This document shows, piece after piece, positions 1 through 10,200 of a stretch of DNA of 64,000 nucleotides. The DNA is taken from NCBI GenBank assembly GCA_963970005.1, contig CAXAMN010021374.1, positions 1,063,464 to 1,127,463 of the forward strand, written 5' to 3'. Positions within the stretch are counted from its first letter, which is position 1. Each line of letters starts with the position of its first letter. The position numbers were made by a program, and so were the translations under genes. Under the pieces are notes generated by a model. The model made no database searches. It was not told the origin of the DNA and saw only the letters and a list, made by a program, of their open reading frames with translations. Source of the DNA: Durusdinium trenchii (lineage: Eukaryota; Sar; Dinophyceae; Suessiales; Symbiodiniaceae).

Positions 1-2
1 GT

Positions 3-3000
3 GTGACAGCAGCAGCTGAAGTCCATGACAGTGAGGTGGACTTGCTGTCAGGCATGATGACCTCATGCCAAGATGAAGCTGACTGCGTGGTCAACAATGG
101 TGAGACGATCTTCGATGACATGAGTGCCCCTGTGAGGTACTCTTTGTCAAAGGAGATGCTCACAAAGGCTCCTGATGGCTTTGCGCTTATGAGCGCTGAT
201 GGCTTTGCGCTTATGAGCGCTGAGGAAGAAGTGAAGGAGATGCAGGCTATTTCATTTTTGACTGAGAATCGCTTCCCGCCAACTATTGCAATCCTGGACA
301 TTGGATGCACTAGAGCTATGGGATCAAGGCGAGCAGTCGACCATTTTTGCAACTATGTCGACAATCACCCAGATTGTGGATTATGGTACTCTTTTGAGTC
401 TACCAAGAGCAAGTTTTACTTTGCCAATTCCCAGAAGGCTACTTGCTCTCAGAAACTGGCGATTTACGTGTATGATCGTGCATGGACGATCCACCAAACA
501 GAGTTCGACATAGTGGAAGAAGGAGAAGTCCCTTTGCTTATGAGCTTGCCACAGATGAGGAACTTAGGCTTTGAACTCAGGCTGACACCTCGACATGCTT
601 ATCTGACATCGGTGCCTCTTGGTATCAAATTTTTGGAGTTGAAGGTTGCAGCCAGTACTCATCTTGTGTTGGACTTCCAAGATATTGCGTGGTATCTGTC
701 TGACGTGCGTTGGCAGACTCAGCGTGAGAAGAGTTTTTACTCTCACCTCACTCACTATGAATATGGCCATATTTCTGTTGAACACAATAGTGATGAAGGT
801 GAAGCTGAGCATGCATATCCTGTGGTTGATTTCTGGGAAGTAGATGTTCACAAGAGAGAACTGATACGTCACCACAAGGATTACAGGAAAATTCTTTTCC
901 CAGCAACTAAGTCATGTCCTGTAGACACTGACTTGCTGGAAGACTTGCGACTGACAATCATCAAGAAGAAAACAGGAGGAGAAGAAATCAAGAAGACAGA
1001 TGATTGGCGCAAGGCAAAATGGAAGGACCTACAACTTGGCTATGAATGGCGTGGTAGAACAATTTTTAAATTTAAGCCAGATGCCAAAATTCCAGATCTA
1101 AAGATCAGGAAGGCTGGCATTGAGCACCGTGGCATTGGTGATCCCGATGCAGTGGTGCGCTCCTCCTCAGAGAAGGTTCCCATTGCAAAGGACAGGGAAC
1201 CAGGCTTCTCGTCAGAGAAGGAAGGTGCACCATCCAGTGCCGCGGAAAAGCCCGTGCCGCCAAAGTTCCGGTATACTTCCAAGGGTTTTGATCCATTTTG
1301 GAAAGGACACAAGTCAAAACCATCTGAGCCTCAGAATGATTTAAAGGGTGATGATCTTGAGGAGTATGCTCCTTCAGAACCACCTGAGAGGCCAGAAGGT
1401 GAATTTGTAGAAATTCCTAAAGCATCAAAAGGACCATCAAGTGATAAACATGAACCACTTGAACCAGGTGATGGCGCTCTTGAGCCTAGGCGGATTTCAA
1501 TCCCATTACCTGGTAGTGAAGTTGTTGCAATGACACCGGCATATAGGAAGATGTTACAGAGACTGGAGGACAAGGTAGAGCTTTATAAGCTTCATGTGAA
1601 GCACTACCATATGAGTCCTACTCAGTTTCGTAGACGTGTTTCTATGTTGAAGCTTCCTGACTCTGTTTTAGAGAAGTATGAATCAGTTGTCAGGAACTGC
1701 CGTGTTTGTAACACTTCAGTGGCACCTCCGCCACGAGCCAGAGTCTCCGGTATTAGAGCTTCATGTTTTGGTGATGTTGTTTTTGCTGATCATTGTGAGG
1801 TTGAACTTCACAAGAACAAGTATATCATTCTACTTGTTCTTGATGGTGCCACAAATCTTCTCTGGGCTACGGCACAGAAAGACCTCATAGATCAAACCAC
1901 CATCCAAGCATTGAGGCAATGGTCTGATGAGAACAACTGTGTTCCAAAGGCCATCGTAGGAGACGAAGCCTTTTTCACCGATGCTTTTGTTGAATACTAC
2001 AGGTTCCATGGTATACAACAATGTCCTTGTGGGCCAAGAACTCCTTGGCCGAACCGAGCAGAGACAGCTGTACGTTTGTTCAAACGTATGTGGCATGTTA
2101 TGAAGGTAGATCTGGATGACCCACGTTTTCGTGGTGTTACGGTCAGAGAAGTGGTCAAGAAGGTAGTTTGGGCAAGAAATTGTCAGTTGACTATCAGTGG
2201 ATATTCACCAATAGAGATAGCAACTGGAAGACGTCCACCAGATCTTTTTGACCTTGAGACCGCAAGCCCTGAGCAATTGTCAGCTAATGCCGCCGCACAA
2301 GATCGTACAAATTTGGAACTACAACGTGTGGCTTTGAGAGCTCATCAAGAAGCACGACAAGCTCAGGACCTTCGAGCAGATCTTGCGAGAAGGACTATGC
2401 CAAGTGACGGTCCTTATTTCCAAGGAGAGAGGGTTTTTGTTTGGACTCAGGATTCATCAAAGTTCAAGGATAAAGGACGTTGGGTTCGTGCCACAGTACT
2501 TGGACAAGAAGGAGCTATGGTCCAAGCCAATACTGGTAAGGCAGTGATACGTGTGAATCAGTCAAAGGTTAGACGTGATCACGATGAGTGGCATGATGTT
2601 TCCATTCCGGCATTAGACGATGAGAATCCGGAGAACTTGCGTGAAGATCACGAACTGTATGTTGATGCCGAATTCGGAGAACAGTCCTTTTTCTTCTGTA
2701 ATGATGATCATCCTGATGTTGTTGAGTTACTTCATGGAAACAGTGGATTATCTTGGTTCCTTTCAAAGAATGGTGTTAAAGTTGCATCTCCTATGGATTT
2801 CAAGGCAGGATACAACTTTTCCACTATGAAGGGTCAAGATGGTATTTGGCAGCAACTGGAGAGATTGCAGCCCCGCTGTATAGTGATCAACAACCCTTCT
2901 CCCAAACAGAACAGAGCTTCTATTTGGTTGCTATGTTGTAATGTGATCGAGTGGCAGTTGAGAAGGAAGAAGCATGTGTTTGTGACTGTTCCCAAAGGAA

Positions 3001-3041
3001 ACAAGTTTTGTCTGTTTTGCAGAAGTTCATCTCTTCGTTGA
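3..3041 (+). CDS. copia-type pol, 5' part: protease-like and integrase domains (5'-open)
   Basis: The frame is already open at the window edge, so the gag and early pol part lies upstream; the GTG at position 3 is not a credible start. Residues 99-103 read DIGCT, the place of the aspartic protease active site, which is normally D-S/T-G; here the second position is Ile. Residues about 529-569 hold the His/Cys zinc-binding part of an integrase (HVKHYH, then CRVC). The integrase core follows with Asp in VFADHCE (about 594), Asp in VGDEAFF (about 653) and Glu in NRAETAV (about 686), a DDE triad with close to canonical spacing. An integrase-type C-terminal segment (GERVFVWT, then RWVRATVLG) follows. 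The frame ends at 3041 inside what should be one polyprotein, because open sequence continues in another frame. Family identity is firm; activity is doubtful. Confidence 0.9.
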   Translation: MTAAAEVHDSEVDLLSGMMTSCQDEADCVVNNGETIFDDMSAPVRYSLSKEMLTKAPDGFALMSADGFALMSAEEEVKEMQAISFLTENRFPPTIAILDIGCTRAMGSRRAVDHFCNYVDNHPDCGLWYSFESTKSKFYFANSQKATCSQKLAIYVYDRAWTIHQTEFDIVEEGEVPLLMSLPQMRNLGFELRLTPRHAYLTSVPLGIKFLELKVAASTHLVLDFQDIAWYLSDVRWQTQREKSFYSHLTHYEYGHISVEHNSDEGEAEHAYPVVDFWEVDVHKRELIRHHKDYRKILFPATKSCPVDTDLLEDLRLTIIKKKTGGEEIKKTDDWRKAKWKDLQLGYEWRGRTIFKFKPDAKIPDLKIRKAGIEHRGIGDPDAVVRSSSEKVPIAKDREPGFSSEKEGAPSSAAEKPVPPKFRYTSKGFDPFWKGHKSKPSEPQNDLKGDDLEEYAPSEPPERPEGEFVEIPKASKGPSSDKHEPLEPGDGALEPRRISIPLPGSEVVAMTPAYRKMLQRLEDKVELYKLHVKHYHMSPTQFRRRVSMLKLPDSVLEKYESVVRNCRVCNTSVAPPPRARVSGIRASCFGDVVFADHCEVELHKNKYIILLVLDGATNLLWATAQKDLIDQTTIQALRQWSDENNCVPKAIVGDEAFFTDAFVEYYRFHGIQQCPCGPRTPWPNRAETAVRLFKRMWHVMKVDLDDPRFRGVTVREVVKKVVWARNCQLTISGYSPIEIATGRRPPDLFDLETASPEQLSANAAAQDRTNLELQRVALRAHQEARQAQDLRADLARRTMPSDGPYFQGERVFVWTQDSSKFKDKGRWVRATVLGQEGAMVQANTGKAVIRVNQSKVRRDHDEWHDVSIPALDDENPENLREDHELYVDAEFGEQSFFFCNDDHPDVVELLHGNSGLSWFLSKNGVKVASPMDFKAGYNFSTMKGQDGIWQQLERLQPRCIVINNPSPKQNRASIWLLCCNVIEWQLRRKKHVFVTVPKGNKFCLFCRSSSLR
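173..220 (+). repeat. perfect 24-bp tandem duplication inside pol
   Basis: Two identical 24-base units lie at 173-196 and 197-220 and duplicate the peptide DGFALMSA in frame. It looks like a recent slippage event and does not break the frame. Confidence 0.9.
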
Positions 3042-3262
3042 GAAATCCGCTTTATAAGTTCGATGTGGATATGAACTGTTTTTGTTATTGTCCGAAGGGA
3101 ATGAGTTACGTAACAGTCTTCCATTCCTATGCATCCTGCCAGGGATGTAAAGGTATTGGTGACTTTTCCTTCCAAGCTAAAACAGTGCAAGCCACTAGAA
3201 GCAACCAGTACTTTAAGGATCCTGACTGGAAGAAGTTTCCATTTTCATTTTGGTTGAGATGA
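2951..3262 (+). pseudogene. frame-shifted pol segment linking the integrase frame to the RT frame
   Basis: This frame is open across the gap between the stop of the integrase frame (3041) and the first usable codons of the reverse-transcriptase frame (after about 3214). The RT frame is closed by stops between about 3190 and 3214, and the integrase frame soon after 3041. The simplest reading is that a single polyprotein shifts frame once near 3000-3041 and again near 3215-3262. The segment itself is Cys/Phe-rich and shows no domain I recognise. It could be decay or assembly error; a programmed frameshift is less likely because two shifts are needed so close together. Confidence 0.5.
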
Positions 3263-6200
3263 ATCGTTTCCTTCCTTATAGTGAGACTTCCGACAAGCGT
3301 CAGAGTTTCCTTATTGAAGATCTTCTGGAGAACTTTGACTCTGGAAGTTTGTGTGGAACAGCTCTCTTGTTAGAGAGAGAAGCTCATCAGTCAATTTTGT
3401 TGAATTCCGTAAGAACGGAAGAGACGACGGAAATTCCGGTTCCACTTCGACACATACTACCACAAAGGTTCACTACTACTGAACTGATCAGAACCTTGAG
3501 GCAGATAGATGCACTACCTCAGAGATCAGAGTTTGATGTGACAACATCCTCTGATTCTCGAATTGTGTCATTGATTCCAGGCCTGAAGGAGATTAGACGA
3601 AGAACCTTGCCACAGATGTATTTTGAGAGATGTAAGGTCTATCGTGGTACTTTTGGTAGAGTGCATCCTCTCTTCAACTCTGAGGATGATGCAGTGTTGA
3701 TTATGTGGAAGCCAGGAAAATACCATCAGGTTTTCTTTATGTTTGTGTCACAACTGTCTCCTCATCATGAACAGTTTTTGGTAGATCATTGGAGTATGAT
3801 AGTTTACGAAGCAGAGACGACAGGCGCCGTGAAGCGCATTGTGACTCCTGATGAAGTAGCTCTAGAGGATCCAAAGGATCAACCTCCAGACTACGGACCA
3901 CCGATGGATGATGATATGGCTTATGAGCCGATTCCCGTCTCGGGGGAACAGCAGTATTTTGATCCTGATGATGAAGATATGAATCCGCCTGGTGATGGAC
4001 CGGGTGGCAACCCTGATGATCACCAGGGTGGACAACCTCCGGGACCACCTCCGACAGGTTCCATAGCTGGTCCGAATCAGTTCGGAAATCCCGATGTTCC
4101 TTTGGAGCAACTCGGATATCCATCGAGCGATCCGGAAGAGGCAATGCCGGAGATTACGAGTGAATCCCGTCCGCCAGATGATCCGGGTCAACCACCAATA
4201 GGGTTTCCGAGTGACACGGATCCCGTTCATCCGTTCATACCGTCGCCAGATTCGAACACGCCGGAGCCAGAACCATATGTTCCGGAGAATCGTGAACGTC
4301 ACAGTAAGCATATGCGGAAGCTTTCTGTGGACTCAACTGATGCTTTGCCAAAGGCGAAGGTGAAGTTTCAGATAAAACGTTCTAAGGTTCAGTTGCCGGG
4401 ACATGACGAACCTATTCCGGCACCTCCGAAGTCAGTGCCAAGAAGTTTCTTTCCTGGACATTCGGAGAATCCGACAGCATCAAATTCGAATCAGCCACAA
4501 GCAGCCGACATTCCCGTGCCTACGAGCACAGTCGAAGACGATGACAATGAGACGATTGATACAAATGAAACAGATTCAGAACCTATTTTTGATGAAGAAG
4601 ATGTGAAAGGTTTTGAGAAGGATCCAGACAAGGATCTGGACGATGAGAAAAATCTTTTTGTTAGTTTTGATGATATGGATTTTTGTGTCATAGGTCCGAA
4701 CCAAGCTCCTCCGAGTTTTAACTCGTATGATCCGAAAGGTTTTTCACAGTTCTGCCAGTATCTTGCGAAGACAATGGCTAAGAAGACGCCAAAGGCAGAG
4801 AGTGTGATTACTCCGGAAGTTCTCCGGAAGTATGCGAAGGAGATCAAGCAAGCTAAACTAGAGGAGTTTCGCAGCTTTTTAGACTTTACTGCGATGAAGT
4901 ATCGAGACCGAAGAAAGCATAAGATTGATAACTATGTTACTGGTCGATGGGTCCTGACCATCAAGATTGACAAAGATGGTAACTTTAAGAAGTTTAAGGC
5001 CAGATGGGTCTGTCGAGGCTTCCAAGATGCCCAGAAATGGGACCTCCAGACGGACTCGCCAACCGCGACCAGGTATGGTTTTCGCGTAGCATGTCAGCAT
5101 GCAGCCTCTTCTTTCTGGGGCCTGTTACACATCGATTTGAAAACTGCCTTTCTTCAGGGGGAACTTTACGACCTCGAGCGACGCGTTATTCACGTTCAAC
5201 TTCCGACCGACATCGGATTGCCTCCGTATCTTGTCGGATTGTGCACCCGTTCAGTGTACGGATTGAGTGATGCGCCTCGTCGCTGGTGGAATCGACTCGA
5301 CAAGTTTTTGCACTCACTCGGATTAGTTCCGACTCGAGCCGATCGGTGCACGTACGTTTGCTACTCCGGATGTTTGAGGGTTCCGAAGGCTGTGAACTAC
5401 TCATCAGAGGAGATGCCAGCCGAACCGGAACCGGTATCCTTCTACGTAGCAGGTGCGCCGCCAAACGAATTCCACGACACAGCGGAGGAAGTTCGTAGGT
5501 CTTTTCTCTGTGAAGAACGTCTGTTTTCGGTGTGTTACGGAAATAGGTCGGAGAAGACGGTGACGCGTAGCCTGCTTAAGGCAGAGGATGGAAAATGGAC
5601 TCCTGTGGTAGATCAGGAACTCCAGAACTTCCTTGACTCTGTAGAGCACAAGGCAGGTTGGCATCAATATGCAAATGGCCATGCTCAAGTAGCTTATCGC
5701 GCTAAAGCTCTTCGTACTCCCGAACCTACGTATTCGCGTTCGCGTTTTTGTTTTCGGACTTCAATAGTTAAGCGTAAGGGTGTTTGGTGGCTTCTCGAGA
5801 CAAACAAGGATATCAGAAACGAGAAGAATGCAGTGACGTTGGAGGAAGAAGCTGAAACGCTTGTCAGTCTTTTTCTTCCTGCAGAACATACGTATACTGT
5901 GACACAAACGCCTCAGCTTACACCTGAAGTTGTGGAAGAGTTGCTTGAGCATTTTATGGACCCTGTGCGTGGCAGTAATTCTAAGAATAGGTCACCCATT
6001 GGTATGTGTTGTTTACATGTTGATGATCTTTTTGTGACAGGTAATGATATCTTTTTGAAACAGTTCAAGGATATTGTGAAGTCACAGTTTAAGATTGGAC
6101 ATGAGGACACTAATGACCTGATGTTTACTGGACAACGTGTTGCTTGGAAGATGCAAGAGAAGACCAAGAAGAAGGAGTACATCTCAGTAGAGCAATCCCT

Positions 6201-6429
6201 TTGTGTTCAGGAATTGACTGAGATTATCATTCCAAAAGGTTTGAAGGATGAGGAAAAGTGTGACAAGGACATGCACACAGCCTTCAGATCACTTCTTGGC
6301 AGCATAAACTGGTTACAATCCAGAACACAATTCCAAGCATGCTACCAATTCTCGAGGTCAGCATCAGCATCAGCAGGACCTACAATAGGTGATTGCAAGG
6401 CCCTGAACAAGCTGTGCAACAAATCGTGA
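3250..6429 (+). CDS. copia-type pol, middle part: linker and reverse transcriptase (RVT_2)
   Basis: Open in frame 1; the TTG at 3250 is only the first possible start and the protein probably continues from the preceding frame. Residues about 220-450 are a Pro/Gly/Asp-rich disordered linker (PPDYGPP, GGQPPGPPP). The reverse transcriptase follows: TGRWVL (564) and KFKARWVCRGF (just after), motif A HIDLKTAFLQG (627-637, catalytic Asp629), VYGLSDAPRRWW (669-680) and the catalytic LHVDDLF (922-928, Asp925/Asp926). These are typical Ty1/copia RVT_2 motifs and none of the catalytic residues is lost. Between VYGLSDAP and HVDD there are about 240 residues where copia enzymes usually have a few tens, so the palm carries an insertion of about 200 residues with no recognised domain. 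The frame ends at 6429 just before RNase H, by a third frame change. Confidence 0.9.
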   Translation: MVEMNRFLPYSETSDKRQSFLIEDLLENFDSGSLCGTALLLEREAHQSILLNSVRTEETTEIPVPLRHILPQRFTTTELIRTLRQIDALPQRSEFDVTTSSDSRIVSLIPGLKEIRRRTLPQMYFERCKVYRGTFGRVHPLFNSEDDAVLIMWKPGKYHQVFFMFVSQLSPHHEQFLVDHWSMIVYEAETTGAVKRIVTPDEVALEDPKDQPPDYGPPMDDDMAYEPIPVSGEQQYFDPDDEDMNPPGDGPGGNPDDHQGGQPPGPPPTGSIAGPNQFGNPDVPLEQLGYPSSDPEEAMPEITSESRPPDDPGQPPIGFPSDTDPVHPFIPSPDSNTPEPEPYVPENRERHSKHMRKLSVDSTDALPKAKVKFQIKRSKVQLPGHDEPIPAPPKSVPRSFFPGHSENPTASNSNQPQAADIPVPTSTVEDDDNETIDTNETDSEPIFDEEDVKGFEKDPDKDLDDEKNLFVSFDDMDFCVIGPNQAPPSFNSYDPKGFSQFCQYLAKTMAKKTPKAESVITPEVLRKYAKEIKQAKLEEFRSFLDFTAMKYRDRRKHKIDNYVTGRWVLTIKIDKDGNFKKFKARWVCRGFQDAQKWDLQTDSPTATRYGFRVACQHAASSFWGLLHIDLKTAFLQGELYDLERRVIHVQLPTDIGLPPYLVGLCTRSVYGLSDAPRRWWNRLDKFLHSLGLVPTRADRCTYVCYSGCLRVPKAVNYSSEEMPAEPEPVSFYVAGAPPNEFHDTAEEVRRSFLCEERLFSVCYGNRSEKTVTRSLLKAEDGKWTPVVDQELQNFLDSVEHKAGWHQYANGHAQVAYRAKALRTPEPTYSRSRFCFRTSIVKRKGVWWLLETNKDIRNEKNAVTLEEEAETLVSLFLPAEHTYTVTQTPQLTPEVVEELLEHFMDPVRGSNSKNRSPIGMCCLHVDDLFVTGNDIFLKQFKDIVKSQFKIGHEDTNDLMFTGQRVAWKMQEKTKKKEYISVEQSLCVQELTEIIIPKGLKDEEKCDKDMHTAFRSLLGSINWLQSRTQFQACYQFSRSASASAGPTIGDCKALNKLCNKS

Positions 6430-7097
6430 CTGACCCTATGGAGTTACGTTTTTGGCCACTGGAAGGTAGTCCACGGTTAATTGCTATGCCAGATGCCGCA
6501 TTCAGGAACAACAGTGACAAATCCTCTCAACGTGCGATGGTTATTTTTATGGGTGAGCAAAGGAAGGCAAAACAGAAGAACACTAAAGGCTCACTTATTT
6601 TCTTTGAATCTTCCAAGATCAAGAGAACAACCCTGTCCACAACTGTTGCAGAGTTGTATGCATTCATGAAGTGTTATGGCACTTGCCAAATGCTTAGAGG
6701 CTTGATCAAGGACATTACAGGCTACTCTACTGACATTCACATGCGCACTGATGCTAACAATCTTGTGACTACAGCTAGTACTACTCATGTTCCTGAACAA
6801 CAGGAGACTATTCATATGATCCAAATGCTTAGGAAGGAAGCATGCTCTGGTGCAATTGCTGACTTGTCACATATACGCACTCAGTGGTGTCTCGCTGACT
6901 GTCTTACTAAGAAGTCTGCTAGTCCACAAGCTTTGATAGATGCAGTACGCAGCGGTTGTTTAAAGGAAGTTGATGCACATCCACCTTTTAGATCTCTTAT
7001 TGAACACAAAGCATATTTGCGTGGATGGCTTCCTACAGTATGCACACATGTTGACTTTTCACATGATGTGTTTTATCTTGGAGATTCTTTGCACTGA
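6393..7097 (+). CDS. copia-type pol, 3' part: RNase H
   Basis: This frame overlaps the end of the reverse-transcriptase frame; the two give alternative readings of the same bases near 6393-6429 and the natural protein joins them near 6420, so one base has been gained or lost there. The RNase H residues are visible: Asp in MPDAAF (34), Glu in VAELYAF (87), Asp in RTDANN (120), and the copia C-terminal motif QWCLADCLTKK (an ADxLTK-type signature). The frame closes at a TGA at 7095-7097. The enzyme would remove RNA from the RNA/DNA hybrid during reverse transcription. The TTG at 6393 is not a credible start. Confidence 0.88.
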   Translation: MQGPEQAVQQIVTDPMELRFWPLEGSPRLIAMPDAAFRNNSDKSSQRAMVIFMGEQRKAKQKNTKGSLIFFESSKIKRTTLSTTVAELYAFMKCYGTCQMLRGLIKDITGYSTDIHMRTDANNLVTTASTTHVPEQQETIHMIQMLRKEACSGAIADLSHIRTQWCLADCLTKKSASPQALIDAVRSGCLKEVDAHPPFRSLIEHKAYLRGWLPTVCTHVDFSHDVFYLGDSLH

Positions 7098-7116
7098 GAG
7101 TGAGAGGAGAGAATTC
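7096..7116 (+). promoter_or_regulatory. purine-rich tract after RNase H, possible polypurine tract
   Basis: Directly after the RNase H stop there is an almost uninterrupted purine run (GAGAGTGAGAGGAGAGAA). In a minimal copia element the plus-strand primer (polypurine tract) and the 3' LTR would begin here. Because the large ORF at 7300 follows, the tract may be an internal relic or a second primer. No LTR could be proved, since the 5' LTR is outside the window. Confidence 0.35.
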
Positions 7117-7299
7117 AATGCATGTGCTTTTGTTTGAGAGAAATTTGAATTTCTTTCATGAATTTGTGCCTGCGGCTCAAATTAGCTTGGCAAGATCAGC
7201 ACTTTTCTTTCGAAGACTATTGCCTTGCATCGTTGACTACCTGTCATTTCTACAACTTAGGACACTGGCCTCTGACCGGTGTACTTTGTATCAATAGAG

Positions 7300-10200
7300 A
7301 TGGCCGGTCAGGGAGCGTCCAGCAGAGGTCCGCTAAATCTCTTTGAGTATGCTCAAAACTGGTCGCGCAAGGTTCCTTGGGGGAAATCTGAGAACTGGGC
7401 AAATCGTTTGAGGCGCCCACGCACACTGGTTGAGTTCCAAAGGAACTCAGAGCATGATGATTTGATCATAGCGGACATTCTAGCAATGTGTCTGACACCT
7501 GGGAACCGGGATAGTTTCGATTTTCGAGTACGATGGTTCTCAGATATTGCCAGATGTGCTCTTGGCTATGTCACCCAAGAGGAAGAGGATGACTATGAGA
7601 AGAGAAGACAGTTCGTGGCAACAAGAGTCCAGTGGAGGCACAATGAATTTGGACAGATTAGCACGGGGCTCAACTATATGCTACGACATGATCGCTCTCT
7701 CGACAGGTTGATGGACAGTAGGGCAATGATAGAGCTTATGCCTCTGATTATAGAGGGAACTGCTCGTATGCCATCACCCTTCGGTATTCATCCTTTTTCA
7801 TTCTTTGCGATATTGCATAGCGATGAGAAGCAAAGATTTCATTTGGTGATTCGCTTGGACAAGAACGTTTGGCGCAACACAGGCAATCAATACGATATGC
7901 CCTTCTCCATGCGTTTGGGAGTGAACCAAGGGCATACAGGACTCATGCAAAACATCAGTCCAGAGAAGTTGAATCATAGATTGACTTCTGTTGAGGCAAG
8001 ATGTTTAGGACATGTTTTTCATGTTACCAGGAAGGAGAACTGGGCCAGCATTGAGAAGTATGGTTTGATGAGAGATCCACAAAGTTGGAATAGAAGGAAT
8101 AGAGGTGAAGGAAGAGATTATGTTCATTTTATGTACAGCAATCCACAAACTTCGCTTTACATTCCTTTAGGCCCAGGTACAGTGGTTCCAAGAGATTATG
8201 GACAGCCTTTGTATGTGAAGCTTAATGTGATTCGTTGGCTTCAGGCTGGACGTCCTCTGTATTTCAGCAACAATGGAGTGGTGCTTGCACATTGTGATGT
8301 AGAGCCCACATACTTGGACATTTGTGTGGATGAACCACGACCAGAAGATGCTTCAGAGCCAGCTAAGGAGTTGATTAACTCTTTGCCAGCAGAAAAGATA
8401 ATGGAGAAGATCAACAGAGAGAAGGAGCAACAAGATAGATTGAGATCCTTGTTCACAAGACTCTCACAGGACCCGGCATTTGCACATGAAACTCTCAGGA
8501 GGATTAATGCTTTTGAGCCTGGGGTGGAACAAGCAAGGAGGCATACGCTTCTTTGGTTAAATGAGCTGACTTATGATGCCATTGTGAGATTTTTCAGCTC
8601 TGACAATGATCCCAGACGTGAGTACAATCGTTCACGATTGAGGTCACGTCAGGTGATGCCTGAAGGCCATTATCAGATGCCACCTGGATGGTCTTTAATT
8701 CCACCTAAAGAGATTGATGATCGTGATCCTTGGAGCATCTTAGGCTATAGTACTCCAAGGTTGATTGTCGATGGAGATGGTGTTACCTCAAGGTCCTTGT
8801 TTATGGTACACCCATTAGTTCTGAGCAAGGATCAGCAAAATCTGGTGAAGGCTGATGAGGAAGTGATTCGTTTTGACCACCTATGGAGAGACATAACTTC
8901 AAGGAGAACAACAGCCAGGACTTCTGGAGAACCTCAACAAGATGAAGAAGATGACTCTGCTCATGTTGCTGAGCGTGAGATGACATGGTTCATTCAGAAT
9001 GTCAACAACCTGGTTCTCAACCCATGGATGGTATATGACATTGGCATGGTATCACTCCATGATCGTGTAGGGACACGTGTACTCCAGAGCACTGGAGAAG
9101 ACGTGATCCTCGTGAGGGATTGGGACAGGTTGACAAGGCACCAGAGAGAATATTTTTGTAGAAGATACAAGTTGCTACGTCCAAGTGTTTATGGAACAGA
9201 GGAAGACCCCAAGACGTATGCACCGAGTTTTGAACCCGGAATTTCTCAGTGGATGGAGTTGGCACAAACTGGATACCAACAGTTTTTCTTCATCCGTGCT
9301 TGGGAGAATGGACGCCGCTGGGCTGAAATTCTGACAGACCATGGCATTGCTTCTGTAGAGCTTTCAAGCTTCTTGGATATGTGCAGAGATCCCAAATTGC
9401 TGGGTTGGAACTTTGGTATTCCAGAACCTCAGTGGGATAACTTTGGCAACACAGTGGAGGAAGCCTTTAACAGTCCCTTGTTTGCCAAATTGCACTATCG
9501 TTTCAAGCAGGAGGAAGAGATTGGCCGTGTCATGCACCTTTTGTCTGAACTTGTTTGTGACTTTTTCATCAAGGTGCTTCCCAAGTGGGTTCTTAACCAC
9601 TCGATCTTGTGGGAAGATTTTATGATCTTGGATCCACACACAAAACTTCCTGTTTACAAGACTTCAGAGGCCGCTTTACAAGCAGAAGGGAATCCAGAGA
9701 AGTATCATACACATTTTGCTATGAACTTCAAGAAATTCCGTTTTTCTGCAAGGATTGTGTGGTATTTGATTGACCGTGACAGGAATCATTTGGAGAGTTT
9801 TCTTCACAACTCCAACAGTAGATTTGTGCAACATGCATGCTATCAACTTCGTGATTATGTTCAGGCGCGTGTTGCAGTTTCTGATCCCTTGTATGAGATG
9901 ATCAAGAAGGAAGAGTTTGAACGCCAATACAATTCCAAGTTTTTGGAGGCGATTTCTTGCTCTCGTGTTGTAGTTGAGCCTGTAAGTTCAGGGACGTATG
10001 AGCCATCATCGAAGCTGAACTTAAAGGTACTACAAGACATCCTGAAGGGTATCTTCAAGATCCAGAAGGATGAGGAGCTTGCCAAAGAACGTGATGAAGA
10101 AGAAGAACAGGCAGCTCAAAACATCTCATACCTGTTGGCAGATGATATGGAGCTTGATTTTGATGATGATGATGTTCCAGTATGGCGCTCCATTGTCGAC

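Noticed and set aside
3000..3262. Programmed ribosomal frameshifting between the pol frames
   Set aside because: Two shifts within about 250 bases plus a third at 6420 would be needed, and no slippery heptamer with a clear stem-loop was seen; decay or indel errors are simpler.
7279..7299. GTG at 7279 as start of the fusion ORF
   Set aside because: Nuclear eukaryotic genes start at ATG; the first in-frame ATG is at 7300 with a reasonable context.
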